From the IMG/VR virus record IMGVR_UViG_3300024520_000211, positions 1 through 38,341 of that record: DNA of 38,341 bases; one strand, 5' to 3'. The notes under the pieces were generated by a model. That model had not been told where the DNA came from and made no database searches. It worked only from the letters and a program-made list of their open reading frames with translations. Both the position numbers and the translations under genes were made by a program. The DNA comes from a virus. Positions within the stretch are counted from its first letter, which is position 1. Every line of letters starts with the position of its first letter. Shown one piece after another: positions 29,471 through 38,124 of the stretch.

Positions 29471-30775
29471 TTATGGTAAAACTACTCTGCCATTCCAACC
29501 CGGTGCCTTGCACGAGAGTTGGGCATAGTAACCAATACGGGCTTCAATAGCGTCAGCATCTGTCACACGAAGCAAGCGATTGCCATCGTGACTCAAAATG
29601 CGTGGGCATTGACCCAAACTGTTCATTGTCCAAGTGTCCAACTGAAGCAACCAAGCAGTAGCAGGTTGACAATCTGCGTCAGGAATACACCTAATGGTGC
29701 CATATGGAGCATGAAGCTCTAGTGCTTCAAATCCAATTTTTCCTTTTTCAGATGGGCCTTCCCCGTCCGACTTAACATAACGGATACGACTATTCGCTCC
29801 GGCTCCAATTTCATTTACAAGCGCTGAAAATCTATCAAAGCTCATAAAACAATAATCAGGTCTACCACCTTCTCTACCAATCAGCGATGCTGTATCGATA
29901 AGAGTTTGTTCAATGGTAGCTCCGGTAACACCACGGATTCCTGCCAAACGGGTAGGATCTGCACTTCGGTCTACACCGAAGAAGTTATCACCCGGTGCAG
30001 GTGCTACTGCGGGTAACCATGCCTCAAGACCACTGATCTTAAGATTTCGGTCACCAACCACGATGTACTGATCACCAACACCCGGAACACCCGCTCCACC
30101 TACTTGCGTAGCTGTAAAGCCGGGAGTTGCACCCCCACGTTGTACAGCAGTAACAAGTAACTGCATGGTTGGGATCGCAGCATTGTCTTGAAGCAGCATA
30201 CCTACCTCAACACCTGTGATCTGATCGCCAAGAGCGGCAATAGAGTTAACCTGAATTGGAGGGCCAAGTGCAACAGCACCACCCGCCGTGTCGAAAACTA
30301 CACCACTTCCATCACGATATGTAGCATGACAGAGTGATCGAGTAATAGCGCTCATGGCACCGTCGATCTCTGCAGTCGCTGCTTGCATAAATGCGTTGGA
30401 ATCACCCTTCGACGCATCCAAAGTTTCACCGTCAACACGGGCAATCGAGTAGTCTCGATCTCGTGTCAGTAAAAAACTCTGAATTTGAGAAGGTTGGTAT
30501 TGGTTAGGCCCTAAGACCGCACCTGTCTTCTGCGCTGCCGTAAAGGTAGCACTTCTGTTCTGTGGGTTGGCACTCATTACCGGGACGGGCATAACCCGGC
30601 CACCCATTTTAGTATATTTAGGTAACAGTGCTAGGAGTGGTCTATTCTTATAGACTAAATCCGTAACCTGTTGCCCATGATAATGCTCTTTTAACGCTTC
30701 TTCAAAGCTGACGAGATCTAAATCTCCCGCAGGAGAAGCGAACATATTGACGTGAGCGTAGACTTGATGAGCCAT
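29471..30775 (-). CDS. Major capsid protein, 434 aa
   Basis: An HK97-fold capsid protein by context and content: follows the scaffold gene directly, precedes decoration-like genes, and ATG has a strong GAAAGGAA. The N-terminal SFEEALKEHYHGQQVTDLVYKNRPLLALLPKYTKMGGRVMPVPV matches the family of podovirus/siphovirus capsid proteins whose opening segment (YKNRPLLA) holds the N-arm. The middle is Gly/Ala-rich, the end PGWNGRVVLP is a typical terminus. It forms the icosahedral shell. Confidence 0.85.
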   Translation of the reverse strand: MAHQVYAHVNMFASPAGDLDLVSFEEALKEHYHGQQVTDLVYKNRPLLALLPKYTKMGGRVMPVPVMSANPQNRSATFTAAQKTGAVLGPNQYQPSQIQSFLLTRDRDYSIARVDGETLDASKGDSNAFMQAATAEIDGAMSAITRSLCHATYRDGSGVVFDTAGGAVALGPPIQVNSIAALGDQITGVEVGMLLQDNAAIPTMQLLVTAVQRGGATPGFTATQVGGAGVPGVGDQYIVVGDRNLKISGLEAWLPAVAPAPGDNFFGVDRSADPTRLAGIRGVTGATIEQTLIDTASLIGREGGRPDYCFMSFDRFSALVNEIGAGANSRIRYVKSDGEGPSEKGKIGFEALELHAPYGTIRCIPDADCQPATAWLLQLDTWTMNSLGQCPRILSHDGNRLLRVTDADAIEARIGYYAQLSCKAPGWNGRVVLP

Positions 30776-30793
30776 GTTCGTTTCCTTTCAGTT

Positions 30794-31591
30794 TTATCCC
30801 CACCGTAACTTAGCTGCAGCCCTATCAATGGACTCCTGCCTAGTTGTCGGCTGATCGTCCACATAACGTGGAGCTTGGGTTCCGATATCATTAGTTAATG
30901 TTTTCTGCCTACTGTCTCGCGGCACAGGGGTTCTTCGACTTTCGCCTACCCTCGCTAGTCCTAACTTCGCTAACATCCGATCAGAGGATACATATCTTCT
31001 CGCCTCTGCCTCATAAAACTCTTGGACAGCTTCACACGCTGCTTTCTTTTCCATCACGTTGCCTGTCTCACTATAGTGTTGTCCAATCACACTAAGTACG
31101 ACATCTTCGGCATCGGCACTTTTCAGTATATCAAAATCTTCTTCATTAGTATCTATGAAATCGCGCACTTCCACAAGTGCTTTTTCGTATGCTTCTTTAG
31201 CTTGCGCTTCTTGGTACTGAGTTGCTCTTTTATCCGAAACTTCTTCGTGACCCTTTATCTGCCCCTCCAAGTTTTCGATCTTACTCATAATATCAGCTTT
31301 ATAGATATCTTCAGGAGACTGACTAAGACTGTTTAGGTGATGGTCAGTATATTTGTCGTACGTTAGACCCATAGACTCTGCAAATGCAATGGGGTCTTTC
31401 TCTACTGTATCTAGCTTACCTTTGAGTTCATCTAATGACCCCTCTTTGGCCTGAAGCGACTCTTCCATTTTTTTAAGACTAGCCTCTTTTTCCGCAAGAT
31501 CTGCTGCTTGGCGGCTTGCGTCAAAGACGTTGGGTTCTTCTTCTACTTCATTTTCTTGCTGCATCGCTTGTGTATTTTCTTCAGTCATCAT
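30794..31591 (-). CDS. Scaffolding protein, 265 aa
   Basis: Acidic, Gln/Glu/Lys-rich and almost wholly helical, with coiled coil at about 25-110 and a basic C-terminal end (RKTLTNDIGTQAP through AAAKLRWG) that usually binds the capsid protein. It lies between portal and capsid genes, the standard place for a scaffold. The start at 31591 follows GAAAGGAA; ATG 31588 is equally possible. It would guide procapsid assembly and then leave. Confidence 0.8.
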   Translation of the reverse strand: MMTEENTQAMQQENEVEEEPNVFDASRQAADLAEKEASLKKMEESLQAKEGSLDELKGKLDTVEKDPIAFAESMGLTYDKYTDHHLNSLSQSPEDIYKADIMSKIENLEGQIKGHEEVSDKRATQYQEAQAKEAYEKALVEVRDFIDTNEEDFDILKSADAEDVVLSVIGQHYSETGNVMEKKAACEAVQEFYEAEARRYVSSDRMLAKLGLARVGESRRTPVPRDSRQKTLTNDIGTQAPRYVDDQPTTRQESIDRAAAKLRWG

Positions 31592-31603
31592 TTTTCCTTT
31601 CAA

Positions 31604-33484
31604 TTATGATGGTAATTCTTGTCCCGGCATCTGTGCCAATTCAGACATCACGCCGGATGGTTCTGCTTGTGGTGGAGCATTGGCTGCTTGGGCCTGAGCT
31701 TGCAGTTGAGCCGCTTGCATTTGCTGCGCCATCATTTGCTGCTGTTGGGCTTGCATGGCTTCGTTCATCAATGAACTAGAATCAGCAACAAAACGCCTCA
31801 TTAGCCCCAAACGATCTTCATCTACACCATCTAGTCTCGCCCGAATATAAGCTTGGTTCATTTTCTTCATGGAAAGAGCCAAATTACTAAATGGCTCCGG
31901 GGCGATGTACACCCCCTTCTCGATTATAGTTTCAATAATCATATCTATTTCTTCCACTGCAGCGTTCTCCAAACTCTGTACAGATTCTATATCAGGAAAA
32001 TCTAATAAAGCCAACCCATCCTCTCTTGAAAGAAGACCGGATCTCATCATCTCCTCTACAGTCTGAAGCCTTGCAGCCGGAGTAACAGGGAGTAATGCAG
32101 TTGGGTATATTTGCATGACATATTGGTCTTCAGCTAAGTCGATATCTCCCCACTCGATACTCTCCAAATTATCTTTAGAGAATGCGGTAATGGAGAAATC
32201 GCTTTTACCTTCATTGGCTATGTCTCTTGCTATATTTACCATCTGCTTCGCTGCGTCCAAATACATTTTCTCATAAGCTCTACCAAAAGCTAGAAATCTC
32301 TCGCTTTCGATATCAGAGAACTCGCGCAGCGCTCTGCCGCTCTCAATGCCTGATGGCTTTCGAGCAGAAGCAGACAACTGACTTACTCCCACAATTTCAT
32401 ACGCTCTCGAATAGAGCCTATCCAAATGAAGAAACATTTCGGGACTCACCGCATTGGCAGTCTTGTATATCGGAGCCGTTCCCGCATATTCAATAACCCC
32501 ACCTATTTCATTGTTTATATGCCCCTTGGAAACTTTGCTCCCACGCTCTATGAAAATCTTAGGGATGCTACATAGATGCAAAGAAATCTGTATAGTTTTC
32601 AGCATCTTGTTTATCTCGATTTGTAATCCTGTAAGCTGCTCTGCTATTCCCTGACCCCAATACCCCATGCCCCTGTCGCTCCATCTAAGCGATACGAAGG
32701 GAAAGTATGGCCTATTGTATGGTTCGTCCAATAGAGTCACGCTATCGATGACTATGCTATGCCTTCCATCCTCAGAATCCCTAGAGGACGGTAAATGCCA
32801 TGCTTCTATTACCGTTACATGGGTGGCTATTGCCATGGTGGAACTTCCATCTCGCTCCATCGTTGCACTGAGAATTTCCTGTTCCTTCTCAGGATACAGG
32901 CCAATAAGAACTTCCCGGTTCACCTGCTTCCTTTGAAAAGCTTGCCGGGGAGTCCCATAAATAGCTTCAGCATCATCAATAAGAATCTCATGGGGGAATA
33001 CTCTCTCGCCCACAATGTTGCCATCGTTCTCGTAGATCTTCATAAACCCTGTACCAAATATGCAAGCATCACGGCACACATCTTCGCCTACCTCGTAGAT
33101 ATCGCTTGCATAGAATAGGCCCTGTGTGAACTTGTTGAGAAGTTTAGCTTTTCTCTTCATCGAATAGTCTGCCCCGCTTGTCAGAAATAAAGGACGGGGT
33201 CTGTTTCGCATAATCTTTGATACGATTGTAGAAACCATGGAATGAACGACATTCAGGGTAAGCCGTGAGTCCGAACTGAATGAAGTCGAAGGCGCTCTCG
33301 CGTATTGGTTAGCGGTTAGACCTGCAATCGGCAAGTTGCCATAAAGACGCAGGTGTCTCAGATCGCCATAGGATCGGTACTGTTGGTTGTCAGCAATGTA
33401 CATTGCCGCATCCCAAACATATGTGTATATATTTTCCTCATCCGCTTGCCACCAAAAGGTATTGAATTTATCTTTAGAAACCAT
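31604..33484 (-). CDS. Portal protein, 626 aa
   Basis: Podovirus-type portal: N-terminal RSYGDLRHLRLYGNLPIAGL and RLTLNVVHSMVSTIVSKI, the basic NRPRP, MGYWGQGIAEQLTGLQIEINKM, and ESGRALREFSDIESERFLAFG are all typical. The C-terminus is Gln/Met/Ala-rich (MQAQQQQMMAQQMQAAQLQ onward) and probably forms the barrel or disordered tail. It forms the dodecameric DNA entry ring to which terminase and adaptor bind. It overlaps the previous gene by 11 bp. Confidence 0.88.
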   Translation of the reverse strand: MVSKDKFNTFWWQADEENIYTYVWDAAMYIADNQQYRSYGDLRHLRLYGNLPIAGLTANQYARAPSTSFSSDSRLTLNVVHSMVSTIVSKIMRNRPRPLFLTSGADYSMKRKAKLLNKFTQGLFYASDIYEVGEDVCRDACIFGTGFMKIYENDGNIVGERVFPHEILIDDAEAIYGTPRQAFQRKQVNREVLIGLYPEKEQEILSATMERDGSSTMAIATHVTVIEAWHLPSSRDSEDGRHSIVIDSVTLLDEPYNRPYFPFVSLRWSDRGMGYWGQGIAEQLTGLQIEINKMLKTIQISLHLCSIPKIFIERGSKVSKGHINNEIGGVIEYAGTAPIYKTANAVSPEMFLHLDRLYSRAYEIVGVSQLSASARKPSGIESGRALREFSDIESERFLAFGRAYEKMYLDAAKQMVNIARDIANEGKSDFSITAFSKDNLESIEWGDIDLAEDQYVMQIYPTALLPVTPAARLQTVEEMMRSGLLSREDGLALLDFPDIESVQSLENAAVEEIDMIIETIIEKGVYIAPEPFSNLALSMKKMNQAYIRARLDGVDEDRLGLMRRFVADSSSLMNEAMQAQQQQMMAQQMQAAQLQAQAQAANAPPQAEPSGVMSELAQMPGQELPS

Positions 33485-34250
33485 ACTTAATCCTCTCAGC
33501 CGGAGTCAGACTCATCATACTTTCGTTATACTCTGTCTCCAAGCGCTGCAGGTCTAGCCTAGACTGATTTAACTTTTCAGTAAGTATATCTGCCTCAACG
33601 GCATTTTTCTGTAACATTAAATCTAAAGATGCATCACGAATATCCCCTATTTGCTTTTCCTCAGCTTCCTGCTGCATTGCATCCATTTTTTCTTGGATAT
33701 CTTTTGTAGGCTTAGACGGCTCTACAGTCATTGATGGTAGAGATGGTGTTACTGACCACGAATCCTTCTCTTCTAATTTCTTCTTGGCAAGAGATGCTTC
33801 TTCCCCTACCGATTCGTCTAACCTTGCTTGAGGGTCAGAAGCTTGAAATGTTCTAGACTCAATCTCCCTCTCCAAACGCCCCTGCTTCTCCGTAGTGATT
33901 CTACGATCCAATGCAGCATCTTCGCGTGGAGTGGCAATCACCTCATCAGGTTCAGTCGCAATAGGTGGAAGGGGCGGCTCTTCTTCAGGTACTAAAGGTA
34001 CAAGATCCATGCGGGGCGGTGCCTGTGCTTCCGCTTTTTGCTTCTGATACCACTCCGGAGCGTTGGTTGTACGATCTCCTTCTCCGGTTTGTGTATTTAC
34101 ACTAAAGTTTTTACTAGCCGTGTTATTGGAGAACACCAATTCCAAGACCTTATCTGCTAATTCAATATTTTCAGTAGCGTCTATTTGAGCAAGTAGCTTC
34201 TGAAGTGTATCCAATGCTGCCTGATCGGCTAGTGGACTTTGGTCTGCCAT
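33474..34250 (-). CDS. Unrecognised Pro/Glu-rich coiled-coil protein, 258 aa
   Basis: An acidic start helix, then a Pro/Glu-rich stretch (about 85-110, VPLVPEEEPPLPPIATEPDE) probably disordered, then two coiled-coil regions ending AERIKYGF. It lies between terminase and portal genes and is next to a 4-aa overlap with each. It may be a scaffold-like or portal-associated factor. No family recognised. Confidence 0.65.
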   Translation of the reverse strand: MADQSPLADQAALDTLQKLLAQIDATENIELADKVLELVFSNNTASKNFSVNTQTGEGDRTTNAPEWYQKQKAEAQAPPRMDLVPLVPEEEPPLPPIATEPDEVIATPREDAALDRRITTEKQGRLEREIESRTFQASDPQARLDESVGEEASLAKKKLEEKDSWSVTPSLPSMTVEPSKPTKDIQEKMDAMQQEAEEKQIGDIRDASLDLMLQKNAVEADILTEKLNQSRLDLQRLETEYNESMMSLTPAERIKYGF

Positions 34251-34499
34251 CTATCGTCCTCCCGATGAATAATATAATAATTCTTCTTCTTCATCAGCAC
34301 TCAGCTTATTATCCCCTTGAGTATCAATGAACTTGCTAACACCTTCTGCGGGGAGAGAAACAAAATGAGTAAACTTCAAACTTATCTCTCCAATGGTAAC
34401 TTCCTGAACACCGTTTGAACGAAGAGTCCGTAGAAACTCATCTAGTTTACCTGTGTTTTCCATCATTTCCAATAGCTTAGACGTTTTTTTTAATATCAT
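34251..34499 (-). CDS. Unrecognised small protein, 82 aa
   Basis: ATG 34499 overlaps the terminase stop as ATGA (a GTG at 34514 is the alternative). N-terminal basic helix, a beta stretch (VQEVTIGEISLKFTHFVSL), then an acidic Glu run (SADEEEELLYY). Directly abuts the next gene. No family recognised; position suggests a packaging or assembly aid. Confidence 0.6.
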   Translation of the reverse strand: MILKKTSKLLEMMENTGKLDEFLRTLRSNGVQEVTIGEISLKFTHFVSLPAEGVSKFIDTQGDNKLSADEEEELLYYSSGGR

Positions 34500-35959
34500 A
34501 AATTCTCCCACCAATCCATTTCTTCCTCCTTCTTCACTTTTATTATCTCATCGTCTTCCCAATCATCCCAATATTTTTTCCAATATTCTTGTGTTCCATA
34601 GGTTGGATTAAATGGCAATTCTTCGCTACAATAGTGTTTGGACTCACGCCACGCATAAAGAAAGGCATCAGACAGATGATTTTCAAACCTCTTATCTTCG
34701 GACTTTCTATCCTCCTGCCACTGCAACAACCCCCACTCACCTGCCAACAAGCTGTTCGGTGGGACTTTGACGAACCCGGAGCGGAGATCAGAGTTAAGAA
34801 GTTCAATGTAGCTAAACTTGTCATGTTTCGTTGCGGCGAAGACGGGGAGATTATAACGGATACGGAACTCCTCAGCGATGCTCTTTCCAAGACCTCCGGT
34901 ATCCATTACAATTCTGATGAATTTATACTCGTCCATGAGTTGTTGGATCTTCTTGGCGATTACTGCCGGAATCATCCCGACTTCTTTCATTTCGTAGACA
35001 AGATAGAGAGTAGGAAGGTACCTATTAAAGGCACAAACAGTAAACGCACTTGCATCGTTGAATCCCAAATCCACTCCAAGTATATACTCGAAGTCATAAT
35101 CAATGGTGGGGAGGGAGTCGTACAAATTAACAGCCTCGTCGAATTTATAAACCAAACTGTCTGCGGACCGAATCCATCTCCCGCACCACTCACGTAGGTA
35201 GACGGGATGGTCATTATCCCACCCCCTTCTCATCATTCGTCGCTCTAGCCACTCATCTGCGTGGGGAACATGGGGGTTGTCCCGAATAGTCCAATGGTGG
35301 TTGCTGTAATCTCCATCCTCCACTGTGGTGACCCTATGGAAGATACCCGCACAAGCAGCATTCGGAGTTCCTATGAGACACATTGTTCCATCATGGTCGA
35401 TCAGTGTAGGCTCCAAGACCTCCTCCACAAGCTCATCCATATGAGGCCCAAAGGAAGCGCACTCATCAATGACGATTAGTACAAATGCACTCCCCCTGAG
35501 CTTATCTACATCTGCTTGGTCATTCGCTGCCGTCAAATATATGACACTCCCGTTGGGGAGATATGCAGTCAACTCTGAGTTATTGAAGTTGATGTTCATA
35601 CTATACTTGCGGTCTAGCTGCTTCAGCTTAGGCCACATGACGCGCTTGGCATTGATACGAGTCAAAGCGATATAGGCTGCCTCGCTCTCAGGATTCTCTA
35701 AGGCTTGTTTTAAGAGATAAACCGCAGCAGAGTGTGTCTTTCCTGCGCGGCGCGAACACAGGGCAGTCTTGAGCTTTGCAGGGTCGCTTATGAAGGCCAC
35801 TTGCTTGTCGAAGCAATCCTTATAGAACTGAGTAGACCTCTCTGTGGCTTTGAGGGATTTCTCCTTTTGAGGTGGTTCGCCGAATCGCTTGACGTACTCC
35901 TTGAGTACCTCACGGGCTTCTATAGGATTCATGTGGGTTTCTTTAGACATACTTTCCAC
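34496..35959 (-). CDS. terL: Terminase large subunit
   Basis: A 487-aa packaging motor. Walker A is CSRRAGKT (residues 68-75) and Walker B VLIVIDEC (160-167), with the ATPase coupling segment near CLIGTPN (194-200). The nuclease half has D297 in VDLGFND, D353 in RIVMDTGG and a late D in NHLSDAFLYAW, as expected of an RNase H fold. GTG 35959 after GGGGGA is favoured; ATG 35950 or 35932 are possible. It overlaps the upstream gene by 31 bp. It cuts and pumps DNA into the procapsid at the portal. Confidence 0.92.
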   Translation of the reverse strand: MESMSKETHMNPIEAREVLKEYVKRFGEPPQKEKSLKATERSTQFYKDCFDKQVAFISDPAKLKTALCSRRAGKTHSAAVYLLKQALENPESEAAYIALTRINAKRVMWPKLKQLDRKYSMNINFNNSELTAYLPNGSVIYLTAANDQADVDKLRGSAFVLIVIDECASFGPHMDELVEEVLEPTLIDHDGTMCLIGTPNAACAGIFHRVTTVEDGDYSNHHWTIRDNPHVPHADEWLERRMMRRGWDNDHPVYLREWCGRWIRSADSLVYKFDEAVNLYDSLPTIDYDFEYILGVDLGFNDASAFTVCAFNRYLPTLYLVYEMKEVGMIPAVIAKKIQQLMDEYKFIRIVMDTGGLGKSIAEEFRIRYNLPVFAATKHDKFSYIELLNSDLRSGFVKVPPNSLLAGEWGLLQWQEDRKSEDKRFENHLSDAFLYAWRESKHYCSEELPFNPTYGTQEYWKKYWDDWEDDEIIKVKKEEEMDWWENL

Positions 35960-36159
35960 ACTGTTCCCCCTATTGTAGTTTTGACCATACAGATAATGTC
36001 CTTAAGAGCCTTCGGCATCTTCCCCTCTACCTGTGTTCTTATACGATGAACTTCATCATCTGTCATAGACGGTATACCGGAGCTGTTGTACTCTGCTGCT
36101 CTGATATGACAGTCAGTTATAACTATACCATTAACCTCATAATCCCTATTCTTTGCCAA
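35929..36159 (-). CDS. Unrecognised small protein, 76 aa
   Basis: TTG start at 36159 following GGAAAAGAT (no better upstream start; the first in-frame ATG is at residue 32). Mixed alpha/beta sequence with a basic C-terminus (TTIGGTVWKVCLKKPT). Its 3' end overlaps the terminase start. No family recognised; a small terminase subunit was considered but no helix-turn-helix is visible. Confidence 0.5.
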   Translation of the reverse strand: MAKNRDYEVNGIVITDCHIRAAEYNSSGIPSMTDDEVHRIRTQVEGKMPKALKDIICMVKTTIGGTVWKVCLKKPT

Positions 36160-36197
36160 CTTTTATCTTTTCCTCCACAGGCATAAAGATTTTCCAA

Positions 36198-36542
36198 TCA
36201 ATTTCCTTGAAGCGCTCGAAGGGTAGTAGTTTTCTTTTTGGCTTTGGTGTGTTTCTTGGTGACTCCTCGCGTAACCTGTTTTCCTTTTTGTTCGTCATTT
36301 TTGGAAGCCTCCTTCTTGAACTCACTCACCGCAGGTTCATTCAAAGTCTCAAAAGAAGTTACGTTCTCCAAAGGAATACAGGTACTCTCATGGTTCTTAT
36401 GAACAATGACTATTCGATCTTGCACTTGCAGTTCGATGTAGTCAGCGCCCCAACCTTGTGCATCCTCTATAGTTGCGATGCGGGTGTTCTTTCCGTGCTT
36501 GAGCCTTACAGTATCAGTGAATAGAACCTTCTTAAGTTTCAT
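36198..36542 (-). CDS. Unrecognised basic protein, 114 aa
   Basis: The first 60 residues are beta-rich (RLKHGKNTRIATIEDAQGW, QVQDRIVIVHKNHES) and could be a small SH3/KOW- or PilZ-like barrel. The C-terminal 45 residues are Lys/Thr-rich and probably disordered. Overlaps the acetyltransferase end by 11 bp. No family recognised; a DNA- or RNA-binding role is suggested by charge. Confidence 0.6.
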   Translation of the reverse strand: MKLKKVLFTDTVRLKHGKNTRIATIEDAQGWGADYIELQVQDRIVIVHKNHESTCIPLENVTSFETLNEPAVSEFKKEASKNDEQKGKQVTRGVTKKHTKAKKKTTTLRALQGN

Positions 36543-36993
36543 TTTTTTTTCCTTCTTTCATATAAATATACAGCAAATAAGGATTATATATAATGTTATT
36601 TTCCTCTTTGCTCTTTTTACGCTTGTGCTTCATAAAGTGGGTAGTGATTATGTGCGGAGCCTCTCTCCATCCAAATTCATTCAGGAGCATCTCCCCAATC
36701 CCCTTCTTTCTGTACTTCTTCTTAACATAGATAAAGTGTAACACAAGTGGGTCATAGACCTCCCCACACACCCACCCATAGATCTTCGTGGGACTCGCGG
36801 CATCACAGGCAACCCGCAACACTGAACGCTCGATCAGGCAGTCTATGATCTTTCGGTGCTGCGAATAGTAGACACTGTTCACCACCCCCACGGAGAAGGG
36901 ACTCTCCCTATACTGCTTCAGCCAACTGTTGTAGATGAGGGGTAGGTCATCCTGTATGGCCTCCCTAATAATAATGTCTAGTTCCTCTTCCAA
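36532..36993 (-). CDS. GNAT-family N-acetyltransferase, 153 aa
   Basis: Acetyl-CoA-dependent acetyltransferase. The opening DIIIREAIQDDLPLIYNSWL is a typical GNAT strand-helix start, and KKKYRKKGIGEMLL (about 91-104) is motif A with R95 and GIG (98-100) that hold the pyrophosphate. The start is TTG 36993 after AGAAAGG, since no early in-frame ATG exists. Substrate unknown: a host regulator, the phage's own proteins, or a small molecule. The late-strand location between small genes and terminase is unusual for a host-modifying enzyme. Confidence 0.8.
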   Translation of the reverse strand: MEEELDIIIREAIQDDLPLIYNSWLKQYRESPFSVGVVNSVYYSQHRKIIDCLIERSVLRVACDAASPTKIYGWVCGEVYDPLVLHFIYVKKKYRKKGIGEMLLNEFGWREAPHIITTHFMKHKRKKSKEENNIIYNPYLLYIYMKEGKKNET

Positions 36994-37048
36994 TTTAGAC
37001 CTTTCTAATTGACAAGATGCTTCAAAGTATATATATAAATATCTATTA

Positions 37049-37093
37049 GATAAGTAACACGCTGAGGCGGCAGTGAGGTGGGTGTTACTTATT
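37049..37093 (-). other. Hairpin at the end of the coiled-coil gene
   Basis: GATAAGTAACAC (37049-37060) and GTGTTACTTATT (37082-37093) form a 12-bp stem with a 21-nt loop, including one G-U pair. It overlaps the stop of the 133-aa gene and is followed on the minus strand by an AT-rich stretch with several TATATA words (about 37030-37040). It may be a weak terminator plus a new promoter for the GNAT-terminase genes. Confidence 0.5.
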
Positions 37094-37486
37094 AATTAAC
37101 TTATCTAAATCCTTATCACTCATCTTCAATGACTTAACCGCTTTCTGAATACGACTCTTCAATTCCTTATCGTCCATCTTATCTACCTCACTCAAACCGC
37201 GCACTTCACCTTCTATCCGCACCAACCTGTCCAACGAGTTTATAAGCCTAGACAAGTGCTTGGATTCATTCTCGTCCAAACACTCGACAGACGTACCTAT
37301 CCTCGATGCCAACTTGGTCATCTCCACATGGAGCAAAGACATGAAGTCAGACACAAGCCCCTGAGAGCTTGGCACAACCCTAGTTACCTGCATCTTCTTC
37401 TGAGCAGACAACTTGTTGAGCTTTTCCTTTTGGGCTTCTTCCTTACTGAGATTCGGAAGAGGGGTTAGCCGATGTGGCTTCTCCAT
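37085..37486 (-). CDS. Possible terminase small subunit, helical, 133 aa
   Basis: All-helical with a central coiled coil (LSRLINSLDRLVRIEGEVRGLSE) and a Lys-rich end. The motif of a helix followed by a short charged helical tail is shared with several phage small terminase proteins, and the gene is upstream of large terminase in the same operon. No helix-turn-helix is evident, so confidence is low. It overlaps the previous gene by 44 bp. Confidence 0.5.
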   Translation of the reverse strand: MEKPHRLTPLPNLSKEEAQKEKLNKLSAQKKMQVTRVVPSSQGLVSDFMSLLHVEMTKLASRIGTSVECLDENESKHLSRLINSLDRLVRIEGEVRGLSEVDKMDDKELKSRIQKAVKSLKMSDKDLDKLINK

Positions 37487-37709
37487 TGCTACCCGCTTCC
37501 GGCGAAGGACTTCCTGCCTCTAGCTGTGTTACCACACTGAGGGCAATATCCAACCCGTCGATCTGAGTGTCCACTATTAATAGTTGCTTAGATAGCCGAT
37601 CTATCTGATGCGTAAGTGATCCTCGCTGAGTACACAGCTCTTGGTACTTACCGTTGATAGCATCTCTGCTCTCATTGGTATCTACGCTAGTAGCTTCCAC
37701 GTTTTCCAT
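37443..37709 (-). CDS. Coiled-coil protein, 88 aa
   Basis: A central coiled coil (YQELCTQRGSLTHQIDRLSKQLLIVDTQIDGL) and a Gly/Ser/Pro-rich acidic tail probably disordered. No family recognised. Overlaps both neighbours (23 bp and 44 bp). Similar proteins occur beside small terminase subunits, so an assembly role is possible. Confidence 0.6.
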   Translation of the reverse strand: MENVEATSVDTNESRDAINGKYQELCTQRGSLTHQIDRLSKQLLIVDTQIDGLDIALSVVTQLEAGSPSPEAGSNGEATSANPSSESQ

Positions 37710-37863
37710 ACTTTAATCCTCCTGATGATTTACTTGGTTTCTTCTTCTTGCCTTGGCTTGCCTTGATGGCTCTACCTTGGCGTTCTGCTGCTTCTTTAGT
37801 TGAGTATTCTTTTCCACTAGAACCCCACTTGTACTTTCCACTTGGTGTTTTTCTTACGGGCAT
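37687..37863 (-). CDS. Small basic protein, first late gene, 58 aa
   Basis: The start at 37863 (MPVRKTPSG) follows GGAGGTT; an earlier in-frame start at 37878 lies before that site. The sequence resembles a widely spread small phage family with the pattern KYKWGSSGKEYSTKEAAERQGRAI, of unknown role, here with a Lys/Ser-rich tail. It is first in the late transcript and is expressed early in that block. Compare the basic protein at 11397-11657 at the far end of the same strand. Confidence 0.7.
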   Translation of the reverse strand: MPVRKTPSGKYKWGSSGKEYSTKEAAERQGRAIKASQGKKKKPSKSSGGLKYGKRGSY

Positions 37864-37946
37864 GTTTTTAACCTCCAAAAAATAAAACGGGCTTATGAAA
37901 TAGTGATGTGTCTGTGTGTCTGTATTCTAACTGTAGTTGGATTTTT

Positions 37947-37962
37947 GGGGGGGTGGGTCGGG
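37947..37962 (+). other. G-quadruplex-forming motif in the control region
   Basis: The + strand carries seven G, then T, GGG, TC, GGG. This satisfies a four-tract G3 quadruplex pattern with loops of 1, 1 and 2 nt. It lies just left of the first iteron and upstream of the first late gene, on the strand that would be the template for leftward transcription. A role in replication or late promoter control is inference only. Confidence 0.6.
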
Positions 37963-37966
37963 ACTT

Positions 37967-38124
37967 CCTTAATGAAATCAACCACTTAGCTAAGCCTCTA
38001 GAATCATTCATCTTTTATTTTCCTTAATGATCTTAGGCACTTGCCAACCCTTTAATATCATTGAACTTTATATTCTTTAATGATATCGTGGGTTTAAGAA
38101 CCTTAATGATATCAATAACTTGCA
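37967..38124. repeat. Iteron-like repeats, right group
   Basis: Five related elements start near 37967, 38022, 38050, 38075 and 38101. The best match the core AATGATATCAATRACTTGC, with TGATATCA as a perfect 8-bp palindrome, usually preceded by CYTT. The last four are spaced 28, 25 and 26 bp apart, close to two and a half helical turns, as expected for sites bound cooperatively by one protein. The copy at 38050 is degenerate and has lost about 3 bp; the copy at 38022 has lost the palindrome but keeps both flanks. They may be replication-initiator iterons or repressor operators; no initiator gene with a known iteron-binding fold is evident. Confidence 0.75.

Noticed and set aside
34589-35197. 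A 202-codon open frame on the + strand inside the terminase gene
   Set aside because: It is antisense to terL over its catalytic half, has no ribosome site, and its frame is kept open by the codon bias of the true gene. The terminase motifs on the other strand are unambiguous.
37967-38124. CRISPR array
   Set aside because: The elements vary in sequence, their spacing of 25-28 bp leaves almost no spacer, and no cas genes are present. The Cas4-like nuclease belongs to the recombination module.
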